From: Massilia sp.
Lineage (GTDB): Bacteria; Pseudomonadota; Gammaproteobacteria; Burkholderiales; Burkholderiaceae_D
Length of the DNA: 10,294 nucleotides
Direction: 5' to 3'
Assembly: GCA_003520365.1 (NCBI GenBank)
Contig: DOUW01000395.1
Location: forward strand, 621-10,914
Positions within the stretch are counted from its first letter, which is position 1, and each line of letters opens with the position of its first letter. A program made the position numbers and the translations under genes. This document shows, piece by piece, positions 1-5,168 of this stretch. The notes under the pieces are model-generated. The model worked only from the letters and a program-made list of their open reading frames with translations, was not told the origin of the DNA and did not search any database.

Positions 1-27
1 TGGGTTCTTGAACCCACGCGGTGCGGG
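1..27. repeat. Dispersed hairpin repeat, copy 1 (REP-like)
   Basis: A perfect 7-bp inverted repeat, TGGGTTC / GAACCCA (1-7 and 10-16) around a TT loop, is followed by CGCGGTGCGG. The same architecture recurs at 1811-1837, with one compensatory pair change. The copy may be cut by the window edge, because the GTAGGG that leads the second copy is not visible here. It lies 54 bp upstream of the M28 peptidase gene. It resembles REP-type extragenic palindromes; the family assignment is inference. Confidence 0.6.
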
Positions 28-81
28 CTGGACCGCGGCAGGCCTGCACCTGCTGTACCATGTTGCGATTCACGTCACTTC

Positions 82-1707
82 ATGGACCACCCGATGCGTC
101 TTCGCACTCCAGCCCTCGCCGCGGCCTGCGCCGCCTTCAGCCTGTCCTTGTCCGCCTTCGCCCAGGAAGCGCCGACCTTGAAAGAGCCGGCGCTGCGCGC
201 CCACCTGTCCTTCCTGGCCGACGACCTGCTGGAAGGCCGCGGCACCGGCCAGCGCGGCGGCGAACTGACGGTGCGCTACCTGGAAACCCAGGCCGCCGCG
301 ATCGGCCTGCAGCCGCTGCCGAACGGCGGCTACCGCCAGCCGGTGCCGATCCAGGGCACGCGGCTGGTGAGCGGCAGCGTCGTGTTCGACGCCGGCGGCA
401 AGCGCATCGCCCCCAAGCCGGGCGAAGGCATCGTGTTCGGCACCGCCAGCGGCAAGAACGAGGTTGCCTTCGACGCGCCGCTGGTCTTCGTCGGCTACGG
501 CGTCTCGGCGCCCGAGGAACAGTGGGACGACTACAAGGGCCAGGACGTGAAAGGCAAGATCCTGGTCATGATGGTCGACGATCCGCAGCCGACGGCCGAG
601 GAGCCGAACCGCTTCGCCGGCAAGGCCTACACCTGGTACGGCCGCTGGGTCTATAAATTCGAGGAAGCGGCGCACCGCGGCGCGGCCGGGGCGCTCCTGA
701 TCCATACCACGCCGTCGGCGTCGTATGCCTGGAGCGTGCCGGCCAACAGCTTCTCGCACGAGCGCTTCCGACTGGCCGGTCCAGGCAACCCGATCGAAGG
801 CTGGCTGCAGGAAGACACGGCGCGCGCGCTGTTCGCCGCCGCCGGCGTCGACCTCGATACCCTGCGCGCCCAGGCCGAGCGGCGCGATTTCAAGCCGGTC
901 GAGCTGAAGACCGCGGCGCGCGTGCAGATGACATCGACCGTGCGCCAGGTCGAGCAGTTCAACGTGGTCGGGATCGTTCCCGGCCTTGATCCGAAACTGA
1001 AGGAGCAGGCAGTGGTGTATTCGGCCCACTGGGACCACTTCGGCATCGACGAAAAGCTCGGCAGCGGCCGCGACCACGTCTTCAACGGCGCGATCGACAA
1101 CGCCACCGGCACCGCCGCGCTGCTGGCGATGGCCGCCGAAGCGGTGCGCAAGCCGGCGCGCCGCACCCAGGTGTTCCTGTGGCCGGCGGCCGAGGAGCAG
1201 GGCCTGCTGGGCAGCGCGGCCTATGCCGCGAAACCGCTGTGGCCGATCGAGAAGACCGCCGCCAACCTCAACCTGGACAGCCTGAACTGGGTCGGCCTGG
1301 TCAAGGACGTCAGCGTGCCGGGCAGCGAGCGCACCGAACTGGGCGCCATGGCAGCGGCCACCGCCAAGGCCATGGGCTTGACGGTCGCCCCGTCCAAGCC
1401 GGACCTGGCCGGCGGCTACTTCCGCAGCGACCACTTCAGCTTCGCGAAAGCCGGCGTGCCGGCCTTCTCGGTCGGCGCCGGCAGCACCTGGGCCAAGGAC
1501 GCCGAAGCGAACAGCGCGAAAGCCAAGACCTACCGCGCCAAGTACCATCAGGCAAACGACGAATACGATCCGAGCTGGGACCTGTCGGGCATGGTGCAGC
1601 AGGCGCAGTTCACGCTGAACCTGGGCCGCATGGTCGCCGACGCACCGAAGATGCCGGCATGGAAAGCCGGCGATCCTTTCGGCAAGGCACGCACCGCCGC
1701 GAAGTAA
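82..1707 (+). CDS. Secreted M28 family zinc metallopeptidase with PA-like insert
   Basis: A 541-residue exported peptidase of the M28 (aminopeptidase Y/S-like) family, which uses two zinc ions to remove N-terminal residues from peptides. Residues 1-27 form a signal peptide with a likely cut after AFA (27|28), so the enzyme is periplasmic or secreted. Residues of about 130-270 (VFVGYG at 135, GAAGALLIH at 200-208) look like the protease-associated insert. All expected metal-site residues are visible: H316 in SAHWDH, D339 in NGAIDN, the catalytic/ligand pair E371-E372 in AAEEQG, D399 in NLDS and H451 in RSDHFS. The site therefore looks intact. The start could equally be the ATG at 94 (MRLRTP), which gives a more typical signal peptide. 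Neither start has a clear Shine-Dalgarno sequence. The gene stands alone on the + strand and converges on sodC. The exact substrate cannot be read from sequence; the family also includes glutaminyl cyclases and carboxypeptidases. Confidence 0.92.
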   Translation: MDHPMRLRTPALAAACAAFSLSLSAFAQEAPTLKEPALRAHLSFLADDLLEGRGTGQRGGELTVRYLETQAAAIGLQPLPNGGYRQPVPIQGTRLVSGSVVFDAGGKRIAPKPGEGIVFGTASGKNEVAFDAPLVFVGYGVSAPEEQWDDYKGQDVKGKILVMMVDDPQPTAEEPNRFAGKAYTWYGRWVYKFEEAAHRGAAGALLIHTTPSASYAWSVPANSFSHERFRLAGPGNPIEGWLQEDTARALFAAAGVDLDTLRAQAERRDFKPVELKTAARVQMTSTVRQVEQFNVVGIVPGLDPKLKEQAVVYSAHWDHFGIDEKLGSGRDHVFNGAIDNATGTAALLAMAAEAVRKPARRTQVFLWPAAEEQGLLGSAAYAAKPLWPIEKTAANLNLDSLNWVGLVKDVSVPGSERTELGAMAAATAKAMGLTVAPSKPDLAGGYFRSDHFSFAKAGVPAFSVGAGSTWAKDAEANSAKAKTYRAKYHQANDEYDPSWDLSGMVQQAQFTLNLGRMVADAPKMPAWKAGDPFGKARTAAK

Positions 1708-1724
1708 TCCTCAGGTTGTAAAGT

Positions 1725-1755
1725 AAAACGCCCGGTCAGATGACCGGGCGTTTTT
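1725..1755 (+). terminator. Rho-independent terminator of the M28 peptidase gene
   Basis: A 14-bp perfect inverted repeat (1725-1738 and 1741-1754, GC core CGCCCGGTCA) sits 17 nt after the peptidase stop and ends in TTTTT. The loop is nominally 2 nt, so the top pairs probably open. Because the stem starts with AAAA, the opposite strand also gets a short U run. It could thus stop read-through from the convergent sodC gene, although it lies about 160 nt past the sodC stop. Confidence 0.9.
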
Positions 1756-1804
1756 ATTTGTGCGTATCAGCCACGCCGTTCTGATGGGCGGCCAATGCAC
1801 TGGC

Positions 1805-1837
1805 GTAGGGTGGGCTCTCGAGCCCACGCGGTACGGC
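1805..1837. repeat. Dispersed hairpin repeat, copy 2 (REP-like)
   Basis: GTAGGG is followed by a perfect 7-bp inverted repeat TGGGCTC / GAGCCCA (1811-1817 and 1820-1826, TC loop) and then CGCGGTACGG. Compared with copy 1 at 1-27, the fifth stem pair changes from T-A to C-G on both sides, so pairing is preserved while the sequence differs. It sits in the gap between two convergent genes, a usual place for REP-type elements. No transposase is present in the window. Confidence 0.65.
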
Positions 1838-1875
1838 TCATGCACATGGCACGCTTCCGAGCGGACTACATCCCG

Positions 1876-1919
1876 TGAAATATTATTTCATTTATATAAA
1901 ATTATGAAAGATTATTTCA
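1876..1919. repeat. AT-rich block with two near-identical 15-bp palindromes
   Basis: TGAAATATTATTTCA (1876-1890) and TGAAAGATTATTTCA (1905-1919) match at 14 of 15 positions, start 29 bp apart and flank the palindrome TTTATATAAA (1891-1900). Each copy is itself a dyad with 6-bp arms (one mismatch in the second). The second copy overlaps the sodC stop codon at 1917-1919. The block contrasts sharply with the GC-rich surroundings. It could be an operator pair, a weak 3' structure of the sodC mRNA, or just AT-rich drift; no function can be assigned. Confidence 0.5.
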
Positions 1920-2444
1920 CTCAATAATCCCACACACAATCCTCGCCCCGCCCCCACCCAGCGGCGCCGGATGATCCGAGTGATTATCCCCACCCGCATG
2001 CACCATCAAGGCCTTGCCCTTCACATCGGACAGCTTCAAACGCGGCGCCAGCACCGGATTGTTCGCCGCCCCCGAGCTTTCGACATACAGCGCCGGCAAA
2101 TCGCCGATATGGCCGCCTCCCCACGGCAGGCCATGCTTCTTGCTGCCGGTCGTATCCAGGTGCCCGCCTGCGGCGCCCGCCGGCACCGGCTTGCCATCCT
2201 TCTGGTTGGTGGCACAGCTGTTGTTCTCGTGGACATGGAAGCCATGCACGCCCGGCGGCAGGCCGGTCAGTGCCGGCGTGAACACCAGCCCGTATTTCGT
2301 TTCGCTGATGGTGACCGTACCGGTCGACTTGCCGACGCCGGCATCGGACACCGCGTTCATCGTCGCGCGCATCTCGGCGGCGTGCACGGCCGCTCCCAGC
2401 CAGGTGGAGCACAGCAGCGCCGCGCAGATCCATTGAGCTTTCAT
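1917..2444 (-). CDS. sodC: Periplasmic Cu,Zn superoxide dismutase
   Basis: A 175-residue enzyme that converts superoxide to peroxide and oxygen in the periplasm. Residues 1-22 are a signal peptide (cut after VHA). All metal ligands of the bacterial SodC family are present: copper ligands H70 and H72 in GFHVHEN, bridging H95 in GGHLD, H149 in MVHAGGDN, and zinc ligands H104, H112 and D115 in HIGDLP. Cysteines C77 and C171 match the conserved intramolecular disulfide. The C-terminal [12 protein letters not shown] block is typical, and the length is normal for the family. The start is supported by a GGGATAGG ribosome site just upstream (about 2449-2456). I see no confident promoter in the roughly 100 nt before the next gene's terminator. 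sodC converges on the M28 peptidase gene and appears monocistronic. Confidence 0.97.
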   Translation of the reverse strand: MKAQWICAALLCSTWLGAAVHAAEMRATMNAVSDAGVGKSTGTVTISETKYGLVFTPALTGLPPGVHGFHVHENNSCATNQKDGKPVPAGAAGGHLDTTGSKKHGLPWGGGHIGDLPALYVESSGAANNPVLAPRLKLSDVKGKALMVHAGGDNHSDHPAPLGGGGARIVCGIIE

Positions 2445-2546
2445 CGCCTATCCCTTTCTTGGAAAATTATTGAACGAGACAACGCGCATCAGTGTAGAAC
2501 ATCCGCTCGAACCGGGCCGTACGGCTCGCCGGGTCAAGCCGGCAAC

Positions 2547-2576
2547 AAAAAAAATGGACCGGCGTGGGCCGGTCCA
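2547..2576 (-). terminator. Rho-independent terminator of the small cysteine-protein gene
   Basis: Read on the - strand, a perfect 9-bp stem (TGGACCGGC / GCCGGTCCA, 2555-2563 and 2568-2576) with a 4-nt loop is followed by eight U (2547-2554). It lies 54 nt past the stop of the 60-residue gene and about 100 nt upstream of sodC, separating the two transcripts. Confidence 0.93.
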
Positions 2577-2630
2577 ATTCGGTTCGATGCGCGCGCAGTG
2601 CGCTGATGAATTGCTGCGCGTTGCGGTATT

Positions 2631-2813
2631 TCAGCTCAGGCCGTAGACGTGGCACAGGCGGCGGAAGGTGGTACAGTCTCCACCGGCGTAGCACTCTTCC
2701 TGCATGGCGAGGCAGGTTTCGTACGACGGCAGCGCCCAGGCCGGCGCCATCGAAGAAACCATCACGCCCGACGCCACGGCGACGGCAAATACGGCTTTCT
2801 TAAAGATATTCAT
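2631..2813 (-). CDS. Small secreted four-cysteine protein, function unknown
   Basis: A 60-residue protein I do not recognise. Residues 1-27 form a clear signal peptide: basic start MNIFKK, hydrophobic core, cut after AWA. The predicted mature peptide has only 33 residues and four cysteines, C34, C41, C47 and C54, spaced C-x6-C-x5-C-x6-C. That pattern suggests two disulfides or a metal site in the periplasm or outside the cell. The ATG at 2813 is chosen because GGAGAG lies 6 nt upstream; an in-frame ATG at 2885 would add 24 residues in front of the signal peptide and place the start at the predicted transcription start. The gene has its own sigma-70-like promoter (2889-2917) and a strong terminator (2547-2576), so it is a stand-alone unit and very probably expressed. 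It sits between sodC and a PEP-CTERM gene. A secreted toxin or signalling peptide is possible, but nothing proves it. Confidence 0.82.
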   Translation of the reverse strand: MNIFKKAVFAVAVASGVMVSSMAPAWALPSYETCLAMQEECYAGGDCTTFRRLCHVYGLS

Positions 2814-2819
2814 CGTGCA

Positions 2820-2825
2820 CTCTCC
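2820..2825 (-). promoter_or_regulatory. Shine-Dalgarno site deciding the start of the 60-residue gene
   Basis: GGAGAG on the - strand lies 6 nt before the ATG at 2813. This near-ideal match and spacing rules in favour of the short form of the protein over the in-frame ATG at 2885. Confidence 0.85.
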
Positions 2826-2857
2826 GTTTATTGGAATATTTATGCGATTGAAAATCC

Positions 2858-2871
2858 TGCTGTTTCCAGCA
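2858..2871 (-). promoter_or_regulatory. GAAA-tetraloop hairpin in the leader of the small cysteine-protein mRNA
   Basis: In the roughly 70-nt leader predicted from the promoter at 2889-2917, the - strand reads TGCTG-GAAA-CAGCA: a 5-bp stem closed by a GNRA-type tetraloop, followed by GGATTTT. It lies about 45 nt before the start codon. It may stabilise the mRNA or serve as a regulatory element. The short stem makes chance occurrence possible. Confidence 0.35.
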
Positions 2872-2888
2872 TGAAAAGACGGCAATAA

Positions 2889-2917
2889 ATACTAGAGCCG
2901 CATTTTTATGATGGCAA
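2889..2917 (-). promoter_or_regulatory. Sigma-70-like promoter of the small cysteine-protein gene
   Basis: On the - strand TTGCCA (2912-2917, 5 of 6 to consensus) is separated by 17 bp from TAGTAT (2889-2894, 4 of 6 to consensus). The predicted start near 2882 gives a leader of about 70 nt. The surrounding DNA is AT-rich, unlike the flanking genes, as expected of a promoter. Confidence 0.6.
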
Positions 2918-3056
2918 AAACTATTTTTACCCATTTGGCATTTTGCATTTGTCGATATATGCCGAATAAATAATTCTCACGCGCGGTGCATGATTCATTC
3001 AAAAAGCGTGATTTAGACGGGATGGCGCCGGCAGCACTGCGCCGGTGACGCGAGAA

Positions 3057-3097
3057 GACGGGGAGGAAGCAGCGGGACGCGCTGGCGGCGTCCCGCT
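3057..3097 (-). terminator. Probable terminator of the PEP-CTERM gene
   Basis: A perfect 10-bp inverted repeat AGCGGGACGC / GCGTCCCGCT (3071-3080 and 3088-3097, 7-nt loop) starts 11 nt past the PEP-CTERM stop. On the - strand it is followed by the pyrimidine-rich GCTTCCTCCCCGTC rather than a clean U run, so it may terminate only partially or act as a 3' stabilising hairpin. Confidence 0.55.
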
Positions 3098-3108
3098 GGC
3101 GGGCAATA

Positions 3109-3693
3109 TCAGCCGCGCTTGGCTGCGAATTTGCGACGCACGGCGGCGGCGCCGAACAGGCCCAGGCCGAACAGGGCGACATTGCCAGGTTCCGGCACCG
3201 GGTTGGCATCCGCGATCGCGAAGTTCCATACGTGCAAGTAGCTGCTGTTCACGTTGTCGCCGATGTTGGCGACGCCTGCTACCAGCTGGTACACGCCTGC
3301 GGTGGCGGCGGTATAGCTGAATTTCACCGGTCCGGAGCTGGTTGCCTGGGGGGTGTTCGACACGTCGCGTGCGAACAGCTGGGCGCCGCCGATCGACACG
3401 AAGCTGGTGTCGTTGTACCTGCCGTAATCGAGGCTGAAGAATTCGGCGTAACCGGTCAGCACGTCGCCGGCGTCAAGTTCGATCGCCTGCGAAATCGTCG
3501 TGTAAAGGCCTTCACCACGGCCACTGTACAAGGCCGCCACGGTAGCCTCGACCGTGCCGGTGATCATCACGTCGCCTTCGGTTTTCCAGCCGGTGAAATC
3601 GCCGGTGCCGAAATCGCCGTTGACGATGACGCCGGCGGAGGCGATGTTGGCAAAAAATGCGAAAGCGGCTGCTGCGATAAGTTTGGTCTTCAT
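3109..3693 (-). CDS. PEP-CTERM sorting-domain protein (exosortase substrate)
   Basis: A 194-residue exported protein with the tripartite C-terminal sorting signal recognised by exosortase: VPEPG at 166-170, a hydrophobic segment (VALFGLGLFGAAAV, about 172-185) and a basic tail RRKFAAKRG. Residues 1-20 are a signal peptide (cut after ASA). The mature part starts GVIVNGDFGTGDFTGW, the NGDFETG-like opening seen in many PEP-CTERM and DUF642-like beta-sandwich proteins, and contains no cysteine. Such proteins are cut at the signal and released or anchored in the extracellular matrix; that is family knowledge. No exosortase is encoded in the window, so it must be elsewhere on the chromosome. The start at 3693 is chosen over the in-frame ATG at 3732 because the latter would lie upstream of the transcription start predicted by the sigma-54 promoter and would spoil the signal peptide. 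AGGTAG lies upstream of the chosen start, though slightly far. The binding target is unknown. Confidence 0.92.
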   Translation of the reverse strand: MKTKLIAAAAFAFFANIASAGVIVNGDFGTGDFTGWKTEGDVMITGTVEATVAALYSGRGEGLYTTISQAIELDAGDVLTGYAEFFSLDYGRYNDTSFVSIGGAQLFARDVSNTPQATSSGPVKFSYTAATAGVYQLVAGVANIGDNVNSSYLHVWNFAIADANPVPEPGNVALFGLGLFGAAAVRRKFAAKRG

Positions 3694-3734
3694 TTTATCA
3701 TTGCTACCTAGTTTGGATTGGATACGATCCAAGA

Positions 3735-3751
3735 AGCAATAGTTGTGCCGA
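3735..3751 (-). promoter_or_regulatory. Sigma-54 (RpoN) -24/-12 promoter of the PEP-CTERM gene
   Basis: The - strand reads TCGGCACAACTATTGCT. The invariant GG (3748-3749) and GC (3736-3737) are separated by exactly 10 bp, and the flanks GGCAC and TTGCT match the YTGGCACG-N4-TTGCW consensus closely. Transcription would start near 3724, giving a leader of about 30 nt. Known biology supports this: PEP-CTERM genes in betaproteobacteria are reported to depend on RpoN with the PrsK/PrsR two-component pair. The element TTGCTTCT is repeated 19 bp upstream (3751-3758), next to a GG with an 11-bp gap, which would be a poor second site. Confidence 0.72.
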
Positions 3752-3794
3752 GAAGCAAATAACTAATCCGGTCAATAAGTTACGCAGAGCAATC

Positions 3795-3815
3795 CACATT
3801 GCATATGCTCATGTG
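3795..3815 (-). promoter_or_regulatory. Possible activator-binding dyad upstream of the sigma-54 promoter
   Basis: CACAT (3795-3799) and ATGTG (3811-3815) form inverted arms around the perfect 8-bp palindrome GCATATGC (3801-3808); the arms are one base off centre. The centre lies about 80 bp upstream of the predicted start, where enhancer-binding proteins of sigma-54 promoters usually bind. Assignment to PrsR or any named regulator is speculation. Confidence 0.35.
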
Positions 3816-3850
3816 TAAAGTTTTTCGACAGTGAAGACGTGTCTGAAGCG

Positions 3851-4537
3851 CTATTTCTCATCGGTGAACCAGCTGACTGCCTCCTCCGCAATATTCTGCG
3901 GAATTACATGCCCGCCATGAAATTCCTTGTAGAGGAGCGGATATCCGGCAGTACGCAGCTGATGCACGATGGTGCGGCTGCAGGGTTCGATCGGCAGCAC
4001 GCGATCCTCGTCGCCGTGGGAAATGAAGACCTTCGGTACGCCGCGCTGTTCCATCGAGCCGATGAATCCGGGCGAGAACGCCAGCACGTGGGTGAACAGC
4101 GCCCCGTTGGCCAGGCCGAGTGTAAGCGCATACGAGGCGCCGTCCGAGAAGCCGCCGATGCCGAGATGCGCGGTGTCGAGCGCATAGTGCGCGAACGCGT
4201 GAGCGAGTGCGCGGTCGACCAGGGCCAGGTCCTTGCCGTATCCGCTGCGGGCGATGATGTCCCAGGTCGATGCGTGCGAGGCCGGCGCTACCAGGATCAG
4301 GCCGGCGCGATCGGCCAGGTGCAGCAGGATGCGCAACCCATCGTGGGCGTGGCCGCCTGCGCCGTGCAGCAGCAGGACCAGCGGCATCGGCTGCTCGGCC
4401 CGGTAGTGCTCGGGCACGTAGATGTAACTGTCGCGCCGGCCGCCGACGTCGAGCTTGTGCAGGCCGGTCGGGGCATTCGCCGGCGGCACCGTGCCGGGCG
4501 CCGGCGGCCGGACGTCGAGATGACCGCGTTCGTTCAT
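3851..4537 (-). CDS. Cytosolic alpha/beta hydrolase (phospholipase/carboxylesterase type)
   Basis: A 228-residue serine hydrolase of the alpha/beta fold, closest in layout to small carboxylesterases and PHB-depolymerase-like esterases. The oxyanion-hole segment LLLHGAGG is at 55-62. The nucleophile S131 is in GGFSDGAS, the acid D178 in HGDEDRVLP and the histidine H210 in HGGHVIP, so the triad is complete and in the usual order. There is no signal peptide, which places it in the cytosol and argues against a true extracellular depolymerase. A strong ribosome site (GGGGAGGA at 4542-4549) precedes the ATG by 4 nt. The gene lies 100 nt after a GNAT acetyltransferase on the same strand with no terminator between, so cotranscription is likely. 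No terminator is visible after it either, so some read-through into the PEP-CTERM gene is possible. The substrate cannot be inferred. Confidence 0.88.
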   Translation of the reverse strand: MNERGHLDVRPPAPGTVPPANAPTGLHKLDVGGRRDSYIYVPEHYRAEQPMPLVLLLHGAGGHAHDGLRILLHLADRAGLILVAPASHASTWDIIARSGYGKDLALVDRALAHAFAHYALDTAHLGIGGFSDGASYALTLGLANGALFTHVLAFSPGFIGSMEQRGVPKVFISHGDEDRVLPIEPCSRTIVHQLRTAGYPLLYKEFHGGHVIPQNIAEEAVSWFTDEK

Positions 4538-4637
4538 GCTGTCCTCCCCTGCTCGTGACTGAAGGCGCAGTGTAGGACGGGGTTATCGCGGGCGGCGCAG
4601 GCTTCGATCTTGTCGCGGGCGCTGCTGCGCAGTCGAC

Positions 4638-5138
4638 TCAGTTCAACTGCAATTGCCAGTAGCCGACATCGACCCAGTTGCCGAACTTGCGGCCCACTTC
4701 GCCGAAATGCGCGACTTTTTTGAACCCCAGCCGCTCGTGCAGGCGCACGCTGGCCTCGTTCGGCTGGGCGATGCCGGCGATCGCCAGGTGCAGTTCGCGC
4801 TGGCGCAATTCGGCGAGCAAGGCTTCATACAGCATGCGCCCGGCGCCCTGCCCGGTCTGTTGGCGGTCCAGGTAGACCGAGGTCTCGACCGAAAACCGGT
4901 AGGCCTGGCGCACCCGCCATTTTGTGGCGTAGGCGTAGCCGATCAGCGTGTCGCCGTCGATCAGGACCAGCCATGGCAGCCCGGCCGCGCCGACGTCGGC
5001 GATGCGCTGCGCCATCTCGCCTGCGGAAACCGGCGCTTCTTCGAACGAGATGGTCGTATTGCCGACGTAATGGTTATAGATGGCGCAGATGGCATCGGCG
5101 TCACTGGGGAGTGCGGCGCGAATCGTTGGTCTTGTCAT
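4638..5138 (-). CDS. GNAT N-acetyltransferase, phosphinothricin-acetyltransferase (PAT/ArsN1/MnaT) type
   Basis: A 166-residue acetyl-CoA-dependent N-acetyltransferase. The N-terminal pattern IRAALPSDADAICAIYNHYV and TTISFEEAP, the acetyl-CoA loop Q93-x-x-G96-x-G98 (QQTGQG), the NEASVRLHERLGF helix (127-139) and the end block GNWVDVGYW (153-161) are all hallmarks of the PAT-like subfamily. Members acetylate phosphinothricin, arsinothricin, methionine sulfone/sulfoximine or similar amino-acid analogues; which one applies here cannot be told. The length is normal. It starts 30 nt after the acyltransferase stop with no visible Shine-Dalgarno sequence, suggesting it relies on translation of the upstream gene. 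The esterase follows 100 nt downstream. Confidence 0.92.
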   Translation of the reverse strand: MTRPTIRAALPSDADAICAIYNHYVGNTTISFEEAPVSAGEMAQRIADVGAAGLPWLVLIDGDTLIGYAYATKWRVRQAYRFSVETSVYLDRQQTGQGAGRMLYEALLAELRQRELHLAIAGIAQPNEASVRLHERLGFKKVAHFGEVGRKFGNWVDVGYWQLQLN

Positions 5139-5168
5139 GGCTGCCGGACGAGGAATACTGGATAACGA

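Noticed and set aside
70..1721. Long overlapping frames on both strands across the M28 peptidase gene (for example 70-1548 on the - strand)
   Set aside because: They are shadows of a high-GC gene: low-complexity Arg/Gly/Ala-rich translations with no recognisable domain, whereas the 82-1707 frame has a signal peptide and all metal ligands.
2445..2546. Possible sodC promoter (TACACT near 2490, TTGACC further upstream)
   Set aside because: No -35/-10 pair with acceptable match and 16-18 bp spacing could be formed, so none is claimed.
2631..2885. 84-residue version of the small cysteine protein starting at 2885
   Set aside because: It would place 24 polar residues before the signal peptide, start at or before the predicted transcription start, and ignore the GGAGAG site in front of the ATG at 2813.
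3012..3055. GC-rich direct and inverted repeats (GCGCCGG twice, CCGGC/GCCGG) between the PEP-CTERM and small-protein genes
   Set aside because: The stem is only about 5 bp and no U run follows directly; the 10-bp hairpin at 3071-3097 is a better terminator candidate.
3694..3732. PEP-CTERM protein start at 3732 (MDRIQSKLGSNDKM)
   Set aside because: This start lies upstream of the transcription start implied by the sigma-54 promoter, and the signal peptide begins properly at MKTKL (3693).
4638..5165. + strand frame of 170 codons opposite the GNAT gene
   Set aside because: It is a shadow frame: the - strand frame has the full GNAT motif set and this one matches nothing.
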